46,177 nt of DNA from CAJQHT01 sp038123275. GTDB lineage: Bacteria > Pseudomonadota > Alphaproteobacteria > Rickettsiales > UBA1997. Below the pieces are notes generated by a model, which was not told the origin of the DNA, did no database searches, and saw only the letters and a program-made list of their open reading frames with translations. Position numbers and translations under genes: made by a program. Location of the stretch: the NCBI GenBank assembly GCA_038123275.1, contig JAYORG010000012.1:1-46177 (forward strand), in the 5' to 3' direction. Every line of letters starts with the position of its first letter. Positions within the stretch are counted from its first letter, which is position 1. Shown here piece after piece: positions 24,168-34,301 of this stretch.

Positions 24168-24243
24168 TTCAAAAAAAGTTGAAATAAATATTGACAATAA
24201 GATAATGCTAAATATATTTCGTTTAATTTCAACTATTTTTGAA
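24168..24243. promoter_or_regulatory. Twin ArsR-type operators and pstS promoter
   Basis: Two dyads of form TTCAA-N6-TTGAA lie at 24168-24183 and 24228-24243, 60 bp apart. Between them TTGACA (24191-24196) and TATATT (24213-24218) form a plus-strand promoter with 16 bp spacing. The second dyad covers the expected transcription start of pstS. The first is just upstream of the ArsR gene. Binding by the adjacent ArsR protein would repress both units. Confidence 0.65.
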
Positions 24244-24260
24244 CAATTAAAATAAATATT

Positions 24261-25265
24261 ATGAAAATAATTAAAATCATATCTTCTATTTCTATCCTTT
24301 TATTTTCTAGTAATGTTTTTGCTAGAGATCACATAAAAATTTCTGGATCATCAACAGTTTACCCATTTACTACTGTAATTGCTGAAGAATTTGGGGATGG
24401 CACTAAATTTAAAACCCCAATTGTTGAGTCAACTGGTACTGGTGGTGGCATGAAATTATTTTGTTCAGGAATTGGCAAAAATTATCCTGACTTTACTAAT
24501 GCATCACGCGCTATTAAGAAAAGTGAAATTGATAGATGTAAGAAAAATGGCATATCTTCACCAATAGAAATTAAAATTGGTTATGATGGCATTGTTCTTG
24601 CTAATTCTAAAAAATCAAAGCCAGCCAATTTAACTAAGAAACAAATCTTCTTAGCATTGGCAGATAAAATTCCAAGCAATGGTAAGTTAATTAAAAATCC
24701 TCATAAAAAATGGAGTGATGTTGATAAATCTTTACCAAATGTTGAAATTGCAGTTTATGGTCCACCTCCAACTTCTGGAACTAGAGATGCTTTTGTTGAG
24801 CTAGTTATGCAAACAGCTTGTGTAAAATTACCAGAATTTGTTAAAGCTTATCCAAATAAAAAATCTCGTAAGAAGGCTTGCCATGTTATGAGAATGGATG
24901 GCAAATTTATTGAGGCTGGTGAGAATGATAACTTAATTGTACAAAAATTAAGAAATAATAAAGATGCACTTGGAATATTTGGTTTTAGCTTTTTACAGCA
25001 AAATTCTGGATCAGTTCAAGGGGCCAAAATTAATAATGTTAAACCAACATTTGATAACATTATTGCTGGTAAATATGGTGTATCAAGACCTTTATTTATC
25101 TATCTTAAAAAAGAGCATATTGGGGTTATTCCTGGTGTAAAAGAATTTGCTCAAGAGATAGTTAATGAAGGTGCTATTGGAGAGGATGGATATTTAGTTG
25201 AAAGAGGTTTAATTCCAATGACTAATAAAGAATTTAAGGAGGTAAGAAAAAGAGTTCTTCAGTAA
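24261..25265 (+). CDS. pstS: Phosphate-binding protein PstS
   Basis: A 334-residue periplasmic binding protein. The signal peptide ends near NVFA-RD (residue 22). The phosphate site motifs are present: ISGSSTVYPFT at the mature N-terminus, ESTGTGGGMKLFC, ASRAIKKSE, IGYDGIVLAN, and the PTSGTRDAF loop. It would deliver phosphate to the PstCAB ABC transporter, but no pstCAB genes are in the window. An OprP-type porin follows 64 bp downstream, giving a two-gene phosphate-capture unit. The pair is preceded by ArsR-type operators and not by an obvious PhoB box. Confidence 0.94.
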   Translation: MKIIKIISSISILLFSSNVFARDHIKISGSSTVYPFTTVIAEEFGDGTKFKTPIVESTGTGGGMKLFCSGIGKNYPDFTNASRAIKKSEIDRCKKNGISSPIEIKIGYDGIVLANSKKSKPANLTKKQIFLALADKIPSNGKLIKNPHKKWSDVDKSLPNVEIAVYGPPPTSGTRDAFVELVMQTACVKLPEFVKAYPNKKSRKKACHVMRMDGKFIEAGENDNLIVQKLRNNKDALGIFGFSFLQQNSGSVQGAKINNVKPTFDNIIAGKYGVSRPLFIYLKKEHIGVIPGVKEFAQEIVNEGAIGEDGYLVERGLIPMTNKEFKEVRKRVLQ

Positions 25266-25329
25266 TCATTAGAACTAATTTATCTGTATTTATCTGTTTT
25301 ATAAAATATTAATTAAATTAATGTAAATT

Positions 25330-26553
25330 ATGAAAAAAATATTAGCAACTACTGCCATATCCTCTGCTTTAGTAATGAGTAGTGTAAGTGGGGCTTTAGC
25401 CCAAAACTACAGAAGCCTTGATGCAAGATTAAAGGCATTAGAATCTAAAGTAGAAAAAAATTCTATTGGAGCAACTCCCTTATTAAAAGCTTTTGAAACT
25501 GCTAAAATTACAGGACTTCTTCATATTGATTCAAGATTTTATGATGAAAATGATGCACTTGGTGATAATAAGCAAGATGGTATCGATATCAAAAGATTAA
25601 GACTTGGCATTAAAGGTAAGTTATCTAAAAATTTAAGTTATAAATTTGAAAATGATTTTGCTAAGAATGCTTCTAAAATAAAAGATGCTTATATTGCTTA
25701 TGACGGTATTAAAAATGCTCAATTTAAATTGGGTCAATTTAAACAGTCATTTTCTTTGGAAGAATTAACCAGCTCTAATAACATTACTTTCTTGGATAGG
25801 TCAGTTGCTATTGGTGATGTTCCATCAAGAACTGTTGGTGTACAAGGTGCAACTTATGGTAAAAATTGGCAATTTGCTGCTGGGTTCTTTGGTGAATCTA
25901 CAGGAAATGAAAGCAGGAGTGATGATAGTCAATATTCTGCATCAGCTAGAGCTTCATATGCGCCAATTAATTCTGATGGCAATTTGATTCACTTAGGTCT
26001 TGCTTCAACAATTACTTCTCAAGACAGAAATAGGCTTTCTACAGCAGGGGCTGCAACTAATTCTGTGGATAAAGAAACTTTATATGGTGGTGAGTTGGCC
26101 TTAGGATTAAAGTCATTTTCATTGCAGGGTGAATATATAATAAATGATACTACTTATGACAAAGATTCTCTGGCGACAGATACTACCAACGGAACAACTG
26201 GAACCTTCCATAGTCACTACGTGCAAGCTTCTTACATTTTAACAGGTGAGAGTAGAATTTACAGTGCAAAATCCGGAACTTTTAAAGGAGTAAAAGTTAA
26301 AAATTCTGTTGATAAAGGTGGCATTGGTGCCTGGGAATTAGCCGCTAGAGTTTCTAGTCATGATAAAAATGATGATGATAACACTGTTGCTATTACCAAT
26401 GGTAAAATTGAACAAATGACCCTGGGTGTTAATTGGTATTTAAATAATAATGCTCGCTTAATGGCTAACTATGTTACTTCTAGCACCGATAAAAGAACTA
26501 ACACTAACGAAGAATATGATGCATTCTTAGTTAGAGCTCAATTAAATTTCTAG
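25330..26553 (+). CDS. Phosphate-selective porin, OprO/OprP type
   Basis: A 407-residue outer-membrane protein. A signal peptide (MKKILATTAISSALVMSS, cleavage near ALA-QN) is followed by a short coiled-coil stretch (LDARLKALESKVEK). The Porin_O_P barrel then runs to a C-terminal Phe (VRAQLNF). Typical strands include LHIDSRFYDENDA, IDIKRLRLGIKGKL, NAQFKLGQFKQSFSLEELTSS and MTLGVNWYLNNNARLMANYV. The GQFKQSFSLEE stretch is the family's conserved region. It probably channels phosphate or other anions to PstS. It ends at a strong terminator, so it is the last gene of the pstS unit. Confidence 0.9.
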   Translation: MKKILATTAISSALVMSSVSGALAQNYRSLDARLKALESKVEKNSIGATPLLKAFETAKITGLLHIDSRFYDENDALGDNKQDGIDIKRLRLGIKGKLSKNLSYKFENDFAKNASKIKDAYIAYDGIKNAQFKLGQFKQSFSLEELTSSNNITFLDRSVAIGDVPSRTVGVQGATYGKNWQFAAGFFGESTGNESRSDDSQYSASARASYAPINSDGNLIHLGLASTITSQDRNRLSTAGAATNSVDKETLYGGELALGLKSFSLQGEYIINDTTYDKDSLATDTTNGTTGTFHSHYVQASYILTGESRIYSAKSGTFKGVKVKNSVDKGGIGAWELAARVSSHDKNDDDNTVAITNGKIEQMTLGVNWYLNNNARLMANYVTSSTDKRTNTNEEYDAFLVRAQLNF

Positions 26554-26576
26554 TTTAGATCTATGCTCTAGATAAT

Positions 26577-26613
26577 AAAAAATAATTGTGCTCACTGAGC
26601 ACAATTATTTTTT
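26577..26613. terminator. Rho-independent terminator after the porin gene
   Basis: AAATAATTGTGCTC (26580-26593) pairs perfectly with GAGCACAATTATTT (26597-26610) around ACT, followed by a T tail. The A-run before the stem makes it usable on both strands. Confidence 0.9.
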
Positions 26614-26661
26614 ATCTCTAATCTATTAGTAATAAACTTTTCTAGTAAAGATTACTATTCC

Positions 26662-26689
26662 TTGACTTTTCAAGCTTTAAGCTTACACT
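26662..26689 (+). promoter_or_regulatory. Promoter of the DEAD-box helicase gene
   Basis: TTGACT (26662-26667) and TACACT (26684-26689) with 16 bp spacing. The ~120 bp from here to the start codon form a long AT-rich leader that ends in short AAAATT and ACTTAA repeats (26768-26800). A long leader is common for cold-shock helicase mRNAs, but no specific element was recognised. Confidence 0.5.
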
Positions 26690-26809
26690 ACCTTTGAAAA
26701 ACGAATTAAAATTTTTTGAAGCTGTAATAGATTTAATCCAAGTTAATCAAAATCCTTTAAGATTCCTAAAATTAAAATTAAAATTAAAACTTAAACTTAA
26801 AAATAGACA

Positions 26810-28438
26810 ATGGTAACTCTTACAAAATTTAAAGAATTAGGTCTGTCAGACAAGATGATGGAAGCTTTAAGAAAAAAAGGCTTTGAAGAACCAACTCCAA
26901 TTCAAGCTCTAACTATCCCTTATTTACTTAGTGGAGAAAAAGATGTTGTTGGACAAGCTCAAACCGGAACAGGTAAAACAGGTGCTTTTGGTATTCCATT
27001 AATAGAAAATATTGCTCCTAAATCTGGTCATGTCAAAGCTTTAATTTTGGCTCCAACTAGAGAATTAGCAATTCAAGTAGCAGAAGAAATTAACTCTCTT
27101 TCTTTAGATAAATCAACTAAAGTTTTAGCAGTTTATGGTGGGCAGCCAATAGATAGACAAATTGAAAGAATAAAAAGAGGCGTTGATATTGTAGTTGGAA
27201 CACCAGGAAGAATTATTGATCATTTAAAAAGAAAAACTCTTAATTTTAACAATGTGGATTATGTAGTTTTAGATGAGGCTGATGAAATGTTAAATATGGG
27301 TTTTGTAGAAGATATTGAAGAGATTTTAAAAAGTACAAAACAAGAAAAGAGAATGTTATTATTTTCAGCAACAATGCCGGCTAATATTTTACGTTTAGCT
27401 AAAAAATATATGAGAGAATATGAAATTGTTGCTGTTAAGAGAGATGAGCTTGCTAAAAATAATATTAATCAAATTTATTTTGAAGTACATCGTAGTGATA
27501 AATTTGAAGCACTTTATCGTATTATTGATGTAGAAGAAGAGTTTTATGGTGTGGTATTTTGTCGTACCAAGCTTGATGTAGATGATATTACTGGAAAATT
27601 AGTTAATAGAGGCTGTAGAGCTGAAGGTTTACATGGCGATGTTTCTCAGGGACAAAGAGAAAGAATTTTACAAAAATTTAAGAATAAAAAAATAACAATA
27701 TTGGTTGCAACTGATGTTGCGGCTCGCGGAATTGACGTTGATAACTTAACTCATGTTATTAATCATTCCTTGCCACAAGATCCTGAAAGTTATGTACACA
27801 GAATTGGCAGAACCGGTAGGGCTGGAAGAGAAGGCACAGCAATTACATTAGTAACACCTTCCCAGTATCGTAAATTGTTAAATATTCAAAAAGTTGCTAA
27901 AGCTGACATTACTAAGAAAAAAATTCCTGGTGTAAAAGAGGTAATACAAAGTAAGAAGGACAGAATTAAAACTTCTATTACAGATATTATCCAGTCTGGA
28001 AATTTTGAAGATTTAGAAGAAATTGCTAGTGAAATATTAGAAGGAAATGATGCTAAAGTAGCTTTAGCAGCTCTTTTAAAGCATGCTTTTAAAAATGAGT
28101 TAACAGCTTCAAATTACAGTGAAATTTCACAATATGGCGATAAATCTCGCAATAAATCACGAGGTGATAGATCAAGAGTTGATCGCAAAGGTACTTCTAG
28201 ATTATTTGTAGCTAAAGGTGGAAAAGATGGTATGAATCCAGCAAAATTAGCTAAATTTATTGAAAAAGAAAGTGGAGTTCGTTCAAGCAGAATTAATGAT
28301 ATTAAAGTTTTAGATAGTTTTTCTTTTATTGGCGTACAATTTGAAGATGCTGAAAATATTATTAAATCTTTTCAAAAAGGTCGTGGTAGGTCCCTTGTTT
28401 CAAAGGCCAAAGATAGAAAAAGAAAAGGTAAAAAATAA
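26810..28438 (+). CDS. DEAD-box ATP-dependent RNA helicase, DeaD/CsdA-like
   Basis: A 542-residue RNA helicase for ribosome assembly or mRNA turnover. The helicase motifs are complete: the Q motif (FEEPTPIQ, ~25), AQTGTGKT (motif I), PTRELAIQ (Ia), TPGRIIDH (Ib), DEAD (VLDEADEMLNMGF), SATMP (III), VVFCRTK (IV), ATDVAARGIDV (V) and HRIGRTGRAGREG (VI). A helical linker (~370-440) is followed by a Lys/Arg-rich spacer and a DbpA-type RNA-binding domain (LFVAKGGKDGMNPAKLAKFI, ~465-530) and a basic tail. This domain order is that of DeaD/CsdA. It is monocistronic. Confidence 0.93.
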   Translation: MVTLTKFKELGLSDKMMEALRKKGFEEPTPIQALTIPYLLSGEKDVVGQAQTGTGKTGAFGIPLIENIAPKSGHVKALILAPTRELAIQVAEEINSLSLDKSTKVLAVYGGQPIDRQIERIKRGVDIVVGTPGRIIDHLKRKTLNFNNVDYVVLDEADEMLNMGFVEDIEEILKSTKQEKRMLLFSATMPANILRLAKKYMREYEIVAVKRDELAKNNINQIYFEVHRSDKFEALYRIIDVEEEFYGVVFCRTKLDVDDITGKLVNRGCRAEGLHGDVSQGQRERILQKFKNKKITILVATDVAARGIDVDNLTHVINHSLPQDPESYVHRIGRTGRAGREGTAITLVTPSQYRKLLNIQKVAKADITKKKIPGVKEVIQSKKDRIKTSITDIIQSGNFEDLEEIASEILEGNDAKVALAALLKHAFKNELTASNYSEISQYGDKSRNKSRGDRSRVDRKGTSRLFVAKGGKDGMNPAKLAKFIEKESGVRSSRINDIKVLDSFSFIGVQFEDAENIIKSFQKGRGRSLVSKAKDRKRKGKK

Positions 28439-28520
28439 TACCAACAATCTCCTCAAATAGATATTTTTTTTATTTAGTCAATAAATGTTATGATATGTGT
28501 AACATTTTGCAAAAAGTATG

Positions 28521-28549
28521 TTGACAAAATCTTAAAAAAGTGTTAGATT
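28521..28549 (+). promoter_or_regulatory. Promoter of the giant cadherin-repeat gene
   Basis: TTGACA (28521-28526) and TAGATT (28544-28549) with 17 bp spacing, 58 bp before the start codon. Just upstream, AAATGTTA (28483-28490) can pair with TAACATTT (28500-28507), a weak hairpin that might end the helicase transcript. Confidence 0.65.
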
Positions 28550-28607
28550 TTTATTACCACCATAACACCCATTTAATGTTTTTTAACAATAAATTTGACA
28601 ATAAATT

Positions 28608-31600
28608 ATGTCTAAGGGTAAGGGTCAAGGTAATAGTAGAAATTTCAGATCAGGAACTTCAACTCACAGAAAAGGAAAAGATAGCAGAAATTCTTACAAA
28701 GCAGCACAAAGAAGTTCAGACAAATATAATCAAAAAGTTATAAAACAGCGTCAAAAAAGGGAAGAAAAGCACGAAATTAGAGAAACTCAGCAATTTATAT
28801 TAGCAAAAGAAATTAATAGGTTACATGACGAGGTTAGAACAAAGATGGCATCTGAGCTTGATCAAGCCAAATTGATTAAGTTAAGAAAATCCAATAAAAA
28901 GAAGGCAATACAATATCTTGCTAATATCTTATTTCCAAAGCCATTAAACATATCAACAAATCCATTCGTTGGCACACTATTAGAAGGAATATCATTAGAA
29001 CCAGAAGCTCCCAAGAGAAGACCTACAAAGAAGAAGTCATATAATAAAGAATCATTAATAGATCTAGAAGATATATCTATTGATTTATTAGAAGAAGGAA
29101 GCTCCACAGAAGAAGAGGCTCCTACAGATGGCATAACAGCAACTAATTATCTTGCATCATTATCTGAATCTATTGTAGGAATGCCCAGAGATATGATAAA
29201 TCGTATCAGAAAACATCCATACATTATGATGGGTCTTATTGCAACGATTGCTGCTATTTCTGCTGTAATGTATCCTAACGAAGAAGAGAGAGAAGAATTT
29301 ATGGATAGTACTTTAGCTACAGTTGGCGTTGAAATGGCTAAAATATTTGGAACAACAATGGTGGGGCTAGCCACACAATCTCCAGGTATGGCTGCACTTT
29401 TTTATGCAGCAACCAATGCACAAGGAGCTTCTGCTCAATCAATACCAGAGTTTCCCAAAGCTCCTAAGAAAAGTCATTCCGGCGGAAAAGGTACTGCTAC
29501 TCAGCGTCGTAGATTGGCAAAAAGTGGAGGAAAACTACTAACTTTAAAAGAGTTACAAGAACGCGCTGCTAAACAAAAAGAAATAATAGCAAAAGAGGAA
29601 GAAAGATTAAAGGCATTATCGGTTGTTTCAGAGTCTGTAGATCCAGAAGAAAAACTTGATGTTGAGCCTAAACCTAAAGCAAAACAAAGTAAGACACAAA
29701 AAAGAAGAGCTAAAAGAGAAAAAGCTAAAGCTAAAAAAGAATCTAAGCTAGGAGTTAAATCAAAAAAGAAACAATCTAAAAAATCTTCATTTGATGTTGT
29801 AGCAACTAAAGGCGGCAAAAATGTTCAAATGTCTTTTGTTGAGGTAGAAATAGGAGAAGGAAAAAACGGAAAAAAAATAAAGAGAAAAATATGGGTTCAG
29901 ACTCCTACAAAAGAAAAAGAAGTTAAAGTTGGTTCTCGTAGTTTACTATCTCATACAGAAACTCACACCGAAGAAATATTAAATCCAAGCAATACAGATC
30001 GAGTTGTAAGTGCTCAACTGCTTGATGTATCATCCAGTAGCGAGATGGCTATGGTTTATTGTAACAGAAATGGAGATTTAACTTTAGTAAGACAAAATAA
30101 AGCTACAGGAGAGGTAATATCTTCTAATTTAATAGATAGTGGACTAACTGATGGAAATGGAATTTTTAAATTTAGTGCTCAAACTGATGCAAATGATAAT
30201 GTTATTATTGTCTATAATGATGAGACAGAGTCAATATTAAAAGTTCAGGTTGTAGGTACTGATAATGTGGTAACCCAAAGATTAAGCTTAACGGGAAGCG
30301 ATGGTGATTTTGACTACCCACAGGTAGCTACTAATGATTCAGGTTTTGTAATTTCATATGTTGTTTCTGGTAGTACTGAAGTTAGAGCCGGAACATTTAC
30401 AGATCCTCATCAAGATATTGATGAAAATGACATAGTTGCATTATCGCATATGGATGTAACAACCGATACAAAAAGAGATCTTAGTATAGTGGATGTTGGT
30501 AATGGTGGATATTTTATTGAAGCGAGATCTGGCAATACTGAAGTTCAGCGTCAATATTTTAAAGATCTTGGTGAAGGAACTGAGGTACAGACAGCCATAA
30601 CAAAATCTGTAAGTACCGCTGTAAAATCTCCACAGGCAGTACAAAGCCCATCATCAAATAATGAAGTATTTTCTTACTATTATGATAGTACTGACTCTAA
30701 TACTGTTATTGAGTATATATATGACCTAAATACAGTTCCTGTAATAGAAGCCGTTTCAATAGCAGGTGCAACTAAACCTTATGTTTCAGTATTAAATGAT
30801 GGCAGAATTGCAGTAGCTTATTTAAAGGGTACAGATTTATATACTCAAGTGTACACAATTAATGGTTCTAACGAGTTAGAAGTGTCAATTGCTGAAACAC
30901 AACTTACTGATTTTAGTGGATCTTACAATGAAGTAAGAATAGCTAGTGACAATGATGGTGGTTTTTACGTGGTAGCATCTGATACTTCAGGTCTTGATGG
31001 TGATTCAAGAGGTGTATTTTATGCTCATTACGATGAGAGAGGAGATTTACAGGCCTCAGGAGTGCAAAATGTTGAAGAAACTTCAGCCATACAAGCAATT
31101 CTTGATAGTTTAGTTGATAGTGATGGCTATTACAGACTTATATATTTAACCGATGGTGATTCACTAAATGATGAAGAGATTAGAGCAGTACTTCCAGAAA
31201 TAGTTAGTAATACTGCTCCAACAGTAACAGGGCCAGTAACATTAACAGCTATTGATGAAGATACAGATGAATTAGAAATAACCCAAGATCAACTAATTGC
31301 CAATGCAACTGATGTAGATGGAGATGATTTAACAGTAGAAAATCTAGCTTTATCAGATCCTAGCAATGGAGCATTATTTGATAATGGAGATGGTACTTGG
31401 ACTTTTTATCCAACGGCAGATTTTAATGGTGATGTTATCTTTACTTATGATATAAGTGATGGAGAGTTATCAACGTCAACTTCAGCTAGTTTAGAAGTAG
31501 GGGCAGTAAATGATATTCCAACAATTAATAATGTAACAGTTACAAATATAATAGAAGGTTTAGCAGAGGAAGGTCAAGTAGTTGCTACGTTAGCTTCAAG

Positions 31601-32012
31601 TGACATAGAGGGTGGAAATATCACATATGCATTTAAAAATAATACTAATATTGAAGATCATTTTGAGTTTGATGGTGATAATATAATAATAACTAACAGA
31701 GGTGAAGATTATTTTAATGAACAAGATTTAGATATAAGCACTTATTTATTACAGGTAGTGGCTATAGATGAGCAAGGTGCTCAGAGTGTAATTGAGGATA
31801 TTGATATTGGTGTTGGTTTGGTTAATGACATTCCAATAATTAATAATGTAGTAACTGCCAATATAACAGAGGGTGAAGCAGTAGAAGGGCAGGTTGTTGC
31901 AACATTAACTTCAACTGATCCAGAGGGTGGTAACCTTACATATGCATTTAAAAATAGTACTAATATTGAAGATCATTTTGAGTTTGATGGTGATAATATA
32001 ATAATAACTAAC
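28608..32012 (+). CDS. Giant cadherin-repeat surface protein, N-terminal part (up to gap)
   Basis: 1135 codons precede the assembly gap. The N-terminal ~200 residues are basic and disordered, with no signal peptide. A TM-like segment lies at ~202-222 (YIMMGLIATIAAISAVMYP), then a Lys/Glu-rich stretch (~300-430). From about 460 to 860 there are repeated beta-blade-like units (YCNRNGDLTLVRQNKATGE, FKFSAQTDANDNVIIVYND). Then comes a tandem-95/cadherin-like domain with DVDGDDLTVENLAL and FYPTADFNGDVIFTYDISDG. Cadherin-type repeats of 105 residues follow (GGNITYAFKNNTNIEDHFEF). Acidic DxD-type motifs suggest calcium binding. It is probably a cell-surface adhesin exported without a classical signal. 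Two repeat units are near-identical in DNA just before the gap. Confidence 0.85.
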
Positions 32013-32112
32013 NNNNNNNNNNNNNNNNNNNNNNNNNNNNNNNNNNNNNNNNNNNNNNNNNNNNNNNNNNNNNNNNNNNNNNNNNNNNNNNNNNNNNNNN
32101 NNNNNNNNNNNN
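32013..32112. other. Assembly gap of 100 Ns inside a repeat array
   Basis: Exactly 100 Ns. The reading frame closes at a codon boundary on the left and resumes at a codon boundary on the right, so the true gap must be a multiple of 3; 100 is a placeholder. Completing one repeat unit would need about 96 nt, plus any number of further ~312-315 nt units. Confidence 0.95.
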
Positions 32113-34251
32113 AGCGATGTTGCTCTTGGTGTAACAAGGGTGAATGAAGCACCAACGATTGATAATGTAGAAACCTTTGATTTAACTGAGGAAGATCTAG
32201 AAGTAGACCAAGTAGTTGCCACATTAACTGCGACTGATCCGGAAGGAAGTACTATTACTTATGTATTTAAAGAAGGAAGCAATGATGATGGTTACTTTGC
32301 CTTTGATGGTAATAACATAGTATTAACTCAAGATGGTGTTGATAATATAAATGATAATGAAGCATTAACTGCTTTTAACTTAAGAGTAGCGGCTCAAGAT
32401 CCAGAGTTATTAGAGAGTGCTACTAGCGATGTTGCTCTTGGTGTAACAAGGGTGAATGAAGCACCAACGATTGATAATGCAATAATTGCCGATATAGATG
32501 AGGGGCAAGCACAAGAGAATCAAGTTATTATTACGTTGGATATAAGTGATGCAGATTCAGCTATTGCTAATGTTATATTTAAGAATAATACCAATGATGA
32601 TGGCTATTTTGTTGTTAATCCTGATAATGTTAATCAAATTTTGCTAACGGCAAATGGTGCTGCTGCCTTTAATGATGGTAGTTTAGATATGGAGGAATAT
32701 CTATTACAAGTAGCTGCTGTGGATGAGGAAGGGTTAGAGAGTGAGGTTTATGATGCTAATATTGATGTAAATTTGGTTAATGATGCACCGGTAATAAATG
32801 AAGTTGAAGCCATAGAAGAGCTTGTTGAGAGTGAAATGCAGGTAGGTATGCAACTTGCTTTTGTTAATGCTACGGATATAGATCTTGGTCATAATGAGAC
32901 CATTACTTTTGATCTCTTGGTGGATGATGAGTATGAAGGGTTTTTTGAAATTGAAGATGAAGAAGTTGGTAGAGTAACCTTGACTCAAGTTGGTCTTGAT
33001 GCTATTGCTGATGATGGTTTGAATATAGGATTGTTGCGCTTTACTGTGCAGGCATCTGATGATGTATGGGAGGTGCCATATGAATTTGAGATTTCTGTTA
33101 ATAGAAATCAAATTGATGTTCCTGATCCAGATAATGATAGTGATGATGATAATGATATTGACAATGATGGCGAAGAACCAGGATATAATAATACCTTGCC
33201 TGAAGGTTGTGAAGATATGATTATAAGAGAGGTGCAAGATCCTGACATGCAAGAATTTATACTTGAAACAACACAAGTTGTTTCAGGTTCATTAACTGAA
33301 GATGATATAGAGGATTTAGGGGAGCTATTTGATAATGTTCAAGGTAGAAATTTAACCTTTGCAGAATTTAACTATTTAAGCGAATTATTATCAAATAATA
33401 CCTTATTAAATCAAACAACAGCAGATGATTTTGCACAAGGCTTAGAATTTTTTGCTCGCGGTGGAACTATTGATGAATATATTGATGAATGCTTAGATGG
33501 TGCTGCCAGTGATCCAGGTAATGGAGGAAGATCAAGTGGAGATGATGGTTTAAAAGATTGGGAGATAGGAGTAATTGCAGCTGCATCTGTAGTTGCTGCT
33601 GCAATTTGTCTAGTGATGGCTTATAAAAAATATAAAAAGAGATGTCAGGTAAGAGATGCTAAAAATGATGGTGATATAAGGTCTGATAGTAAAGTAGGAT
33701 CTCGCCGTAGAGGAGGAGGTGATTTAGAAAGTCAAAGACCATCTCAGGAGCTTAAGGTCCAAGCAATAGAGATTCCTAATAGAAAAAGACGTAATATTGT
33801 TGAAGACAATTTTGATTCAGTTTCATCAGCAGGAGAGCGTGAGGAATATAGTGTTGATCGTGGAAGTAGAAGTAGGAGTAGGAGTAGGAGTAAAGAAAAA
33901 GATTTATCTGATAATAAGAAAAAACAAGAAGAAGATCATCGTATGCAGCAATTGCTTAAGTCACAAACTCCTAGTAGGCATAAACATACACTAGAGCCTT
34001 TGAGTGTAGATAGTGACCATAAAAGAGGTCGAAAAAAACATCGTAAAATTAATAAACATAGAGGTCGTAGAAGTAACAGTAGAGAGAGATATGAAACACA
34101 TCATGATCCTGATGCTAGTACACCATTATTTGCACCTACTAATGCAGTTAATGTAGGATCTCCTATGGGAGCTACCCAAAGTGCTGTTGCAAAAAGTCTC
34201 ATAGGTAAGAATAAAGGTAGGGTAGATGGAGATGGGGATATTTCTATTTAG
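32113..34251 (+). CDS. Giant cadherin-repeat surface protein, C-terminal part (after gap)
   Basis: 712 codons in frame to the stop at 34251, evidently the same gene as 28608-32012. Further cadherin-like repeats continue (EAPTIDNVETFDLTEEDLE, LTATDPEGSTITYVFKEGS, a variant unit with ISDADSAIANVIFKNNT, and a last degenerate unit with TVQASDDVWEVPYEF). An acidic linker DPDNDSDDDNDIDND follows. Next come a helical region with two Cys (EGCEDM, DECLDG) and a TM segment (WEIGVIAAASVVAAAICLVM). The basic ~200-residue cytoplasmic tail contains Arg-Ser repeats (RGSRSRSRSRSKEK) and KRGRKKHRKINKHRGRR. Together with the N-terminal TM, the repeats would lie outside the membrane with both ends inside. The total is at least 1847 residues plus the gap. 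Confidence 0.85.
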   Translation, partial: SDVALGVTRVNEAPTIDNVETFDLTEEDLEVDQVVATLTATDPEGSTITYVFKEGSNDDGYFAFDGNNIVLTQDGVDNINDNEALTAFNLRVAAQDPELLESATSDVALGVTRVNEAPTIDNAIIADIDEGQAQENQVIITLDISDADSAIANVIFKNNTNDDGYFVVNPDNVNQILLTANGAAAFNDGSLDMEEYLLQVAAVDEEGLESEVYDANIDVNLVNDAPVINEVEAIEELVESEMQVGMQLAFVNATDIDLGHNETITFDLLVDDEYEGFFEIEDEEVGRVTLTQVGLDAIADDGLNIGLLRFTVQASDDVWEVPYEFEISVNRNQIDVPDPDNDSDDDNDIDNDGEEPGYNNTLPEGCEDMIIREVQDPDMQEFILETTQVVSGSLTEDDIEDLGELFDNVQGRNLTFAEFNYLSELLSNNTLLNQTTADDFAQGLEFFARGGTIDEYIDECLDGAASDPGNGGRSSGDDGLKDWEIGVIAAASVVAAAICLVMAYKKYKKRCQVRDAKNDGDIRSDSKVGSRRRGGGDLESQRPSQELKVQAIEIPNRKRRNIVEDNFDSVSSAGEREEYSVDRGSRSRSRSRSKEKDLSDNKKKQEEDHRMQQLLKSQTPSRHKHTLEPLSVDSDHKRGRKKHRKINKHRGRRSNSRERYETHHDPDASTPLFAPTNAVNVGSPMGATQSAVAKSLIGKNKGRVDGDGDISI

Positions 34252-34301
34252 GAACAATGTTTAATAATTAAAAACTTAATTTTCTATCACCGTTTTTAGG
34301 A

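Noticed and set aside
26768..26800. AAAATT/ACTTAA short repeats before the helicase as a CRISPR or regulatory array
   Set aside because: They are 5-6 bp low-complexity units in an AT-rich leader with no spacers.
33840..33900. AGTAGG tandem DNA repeat as a separate element
   Set aside because: It encodes the Arg-Ser stretch of the giant protein in frame, so it is part of the coding sequence.
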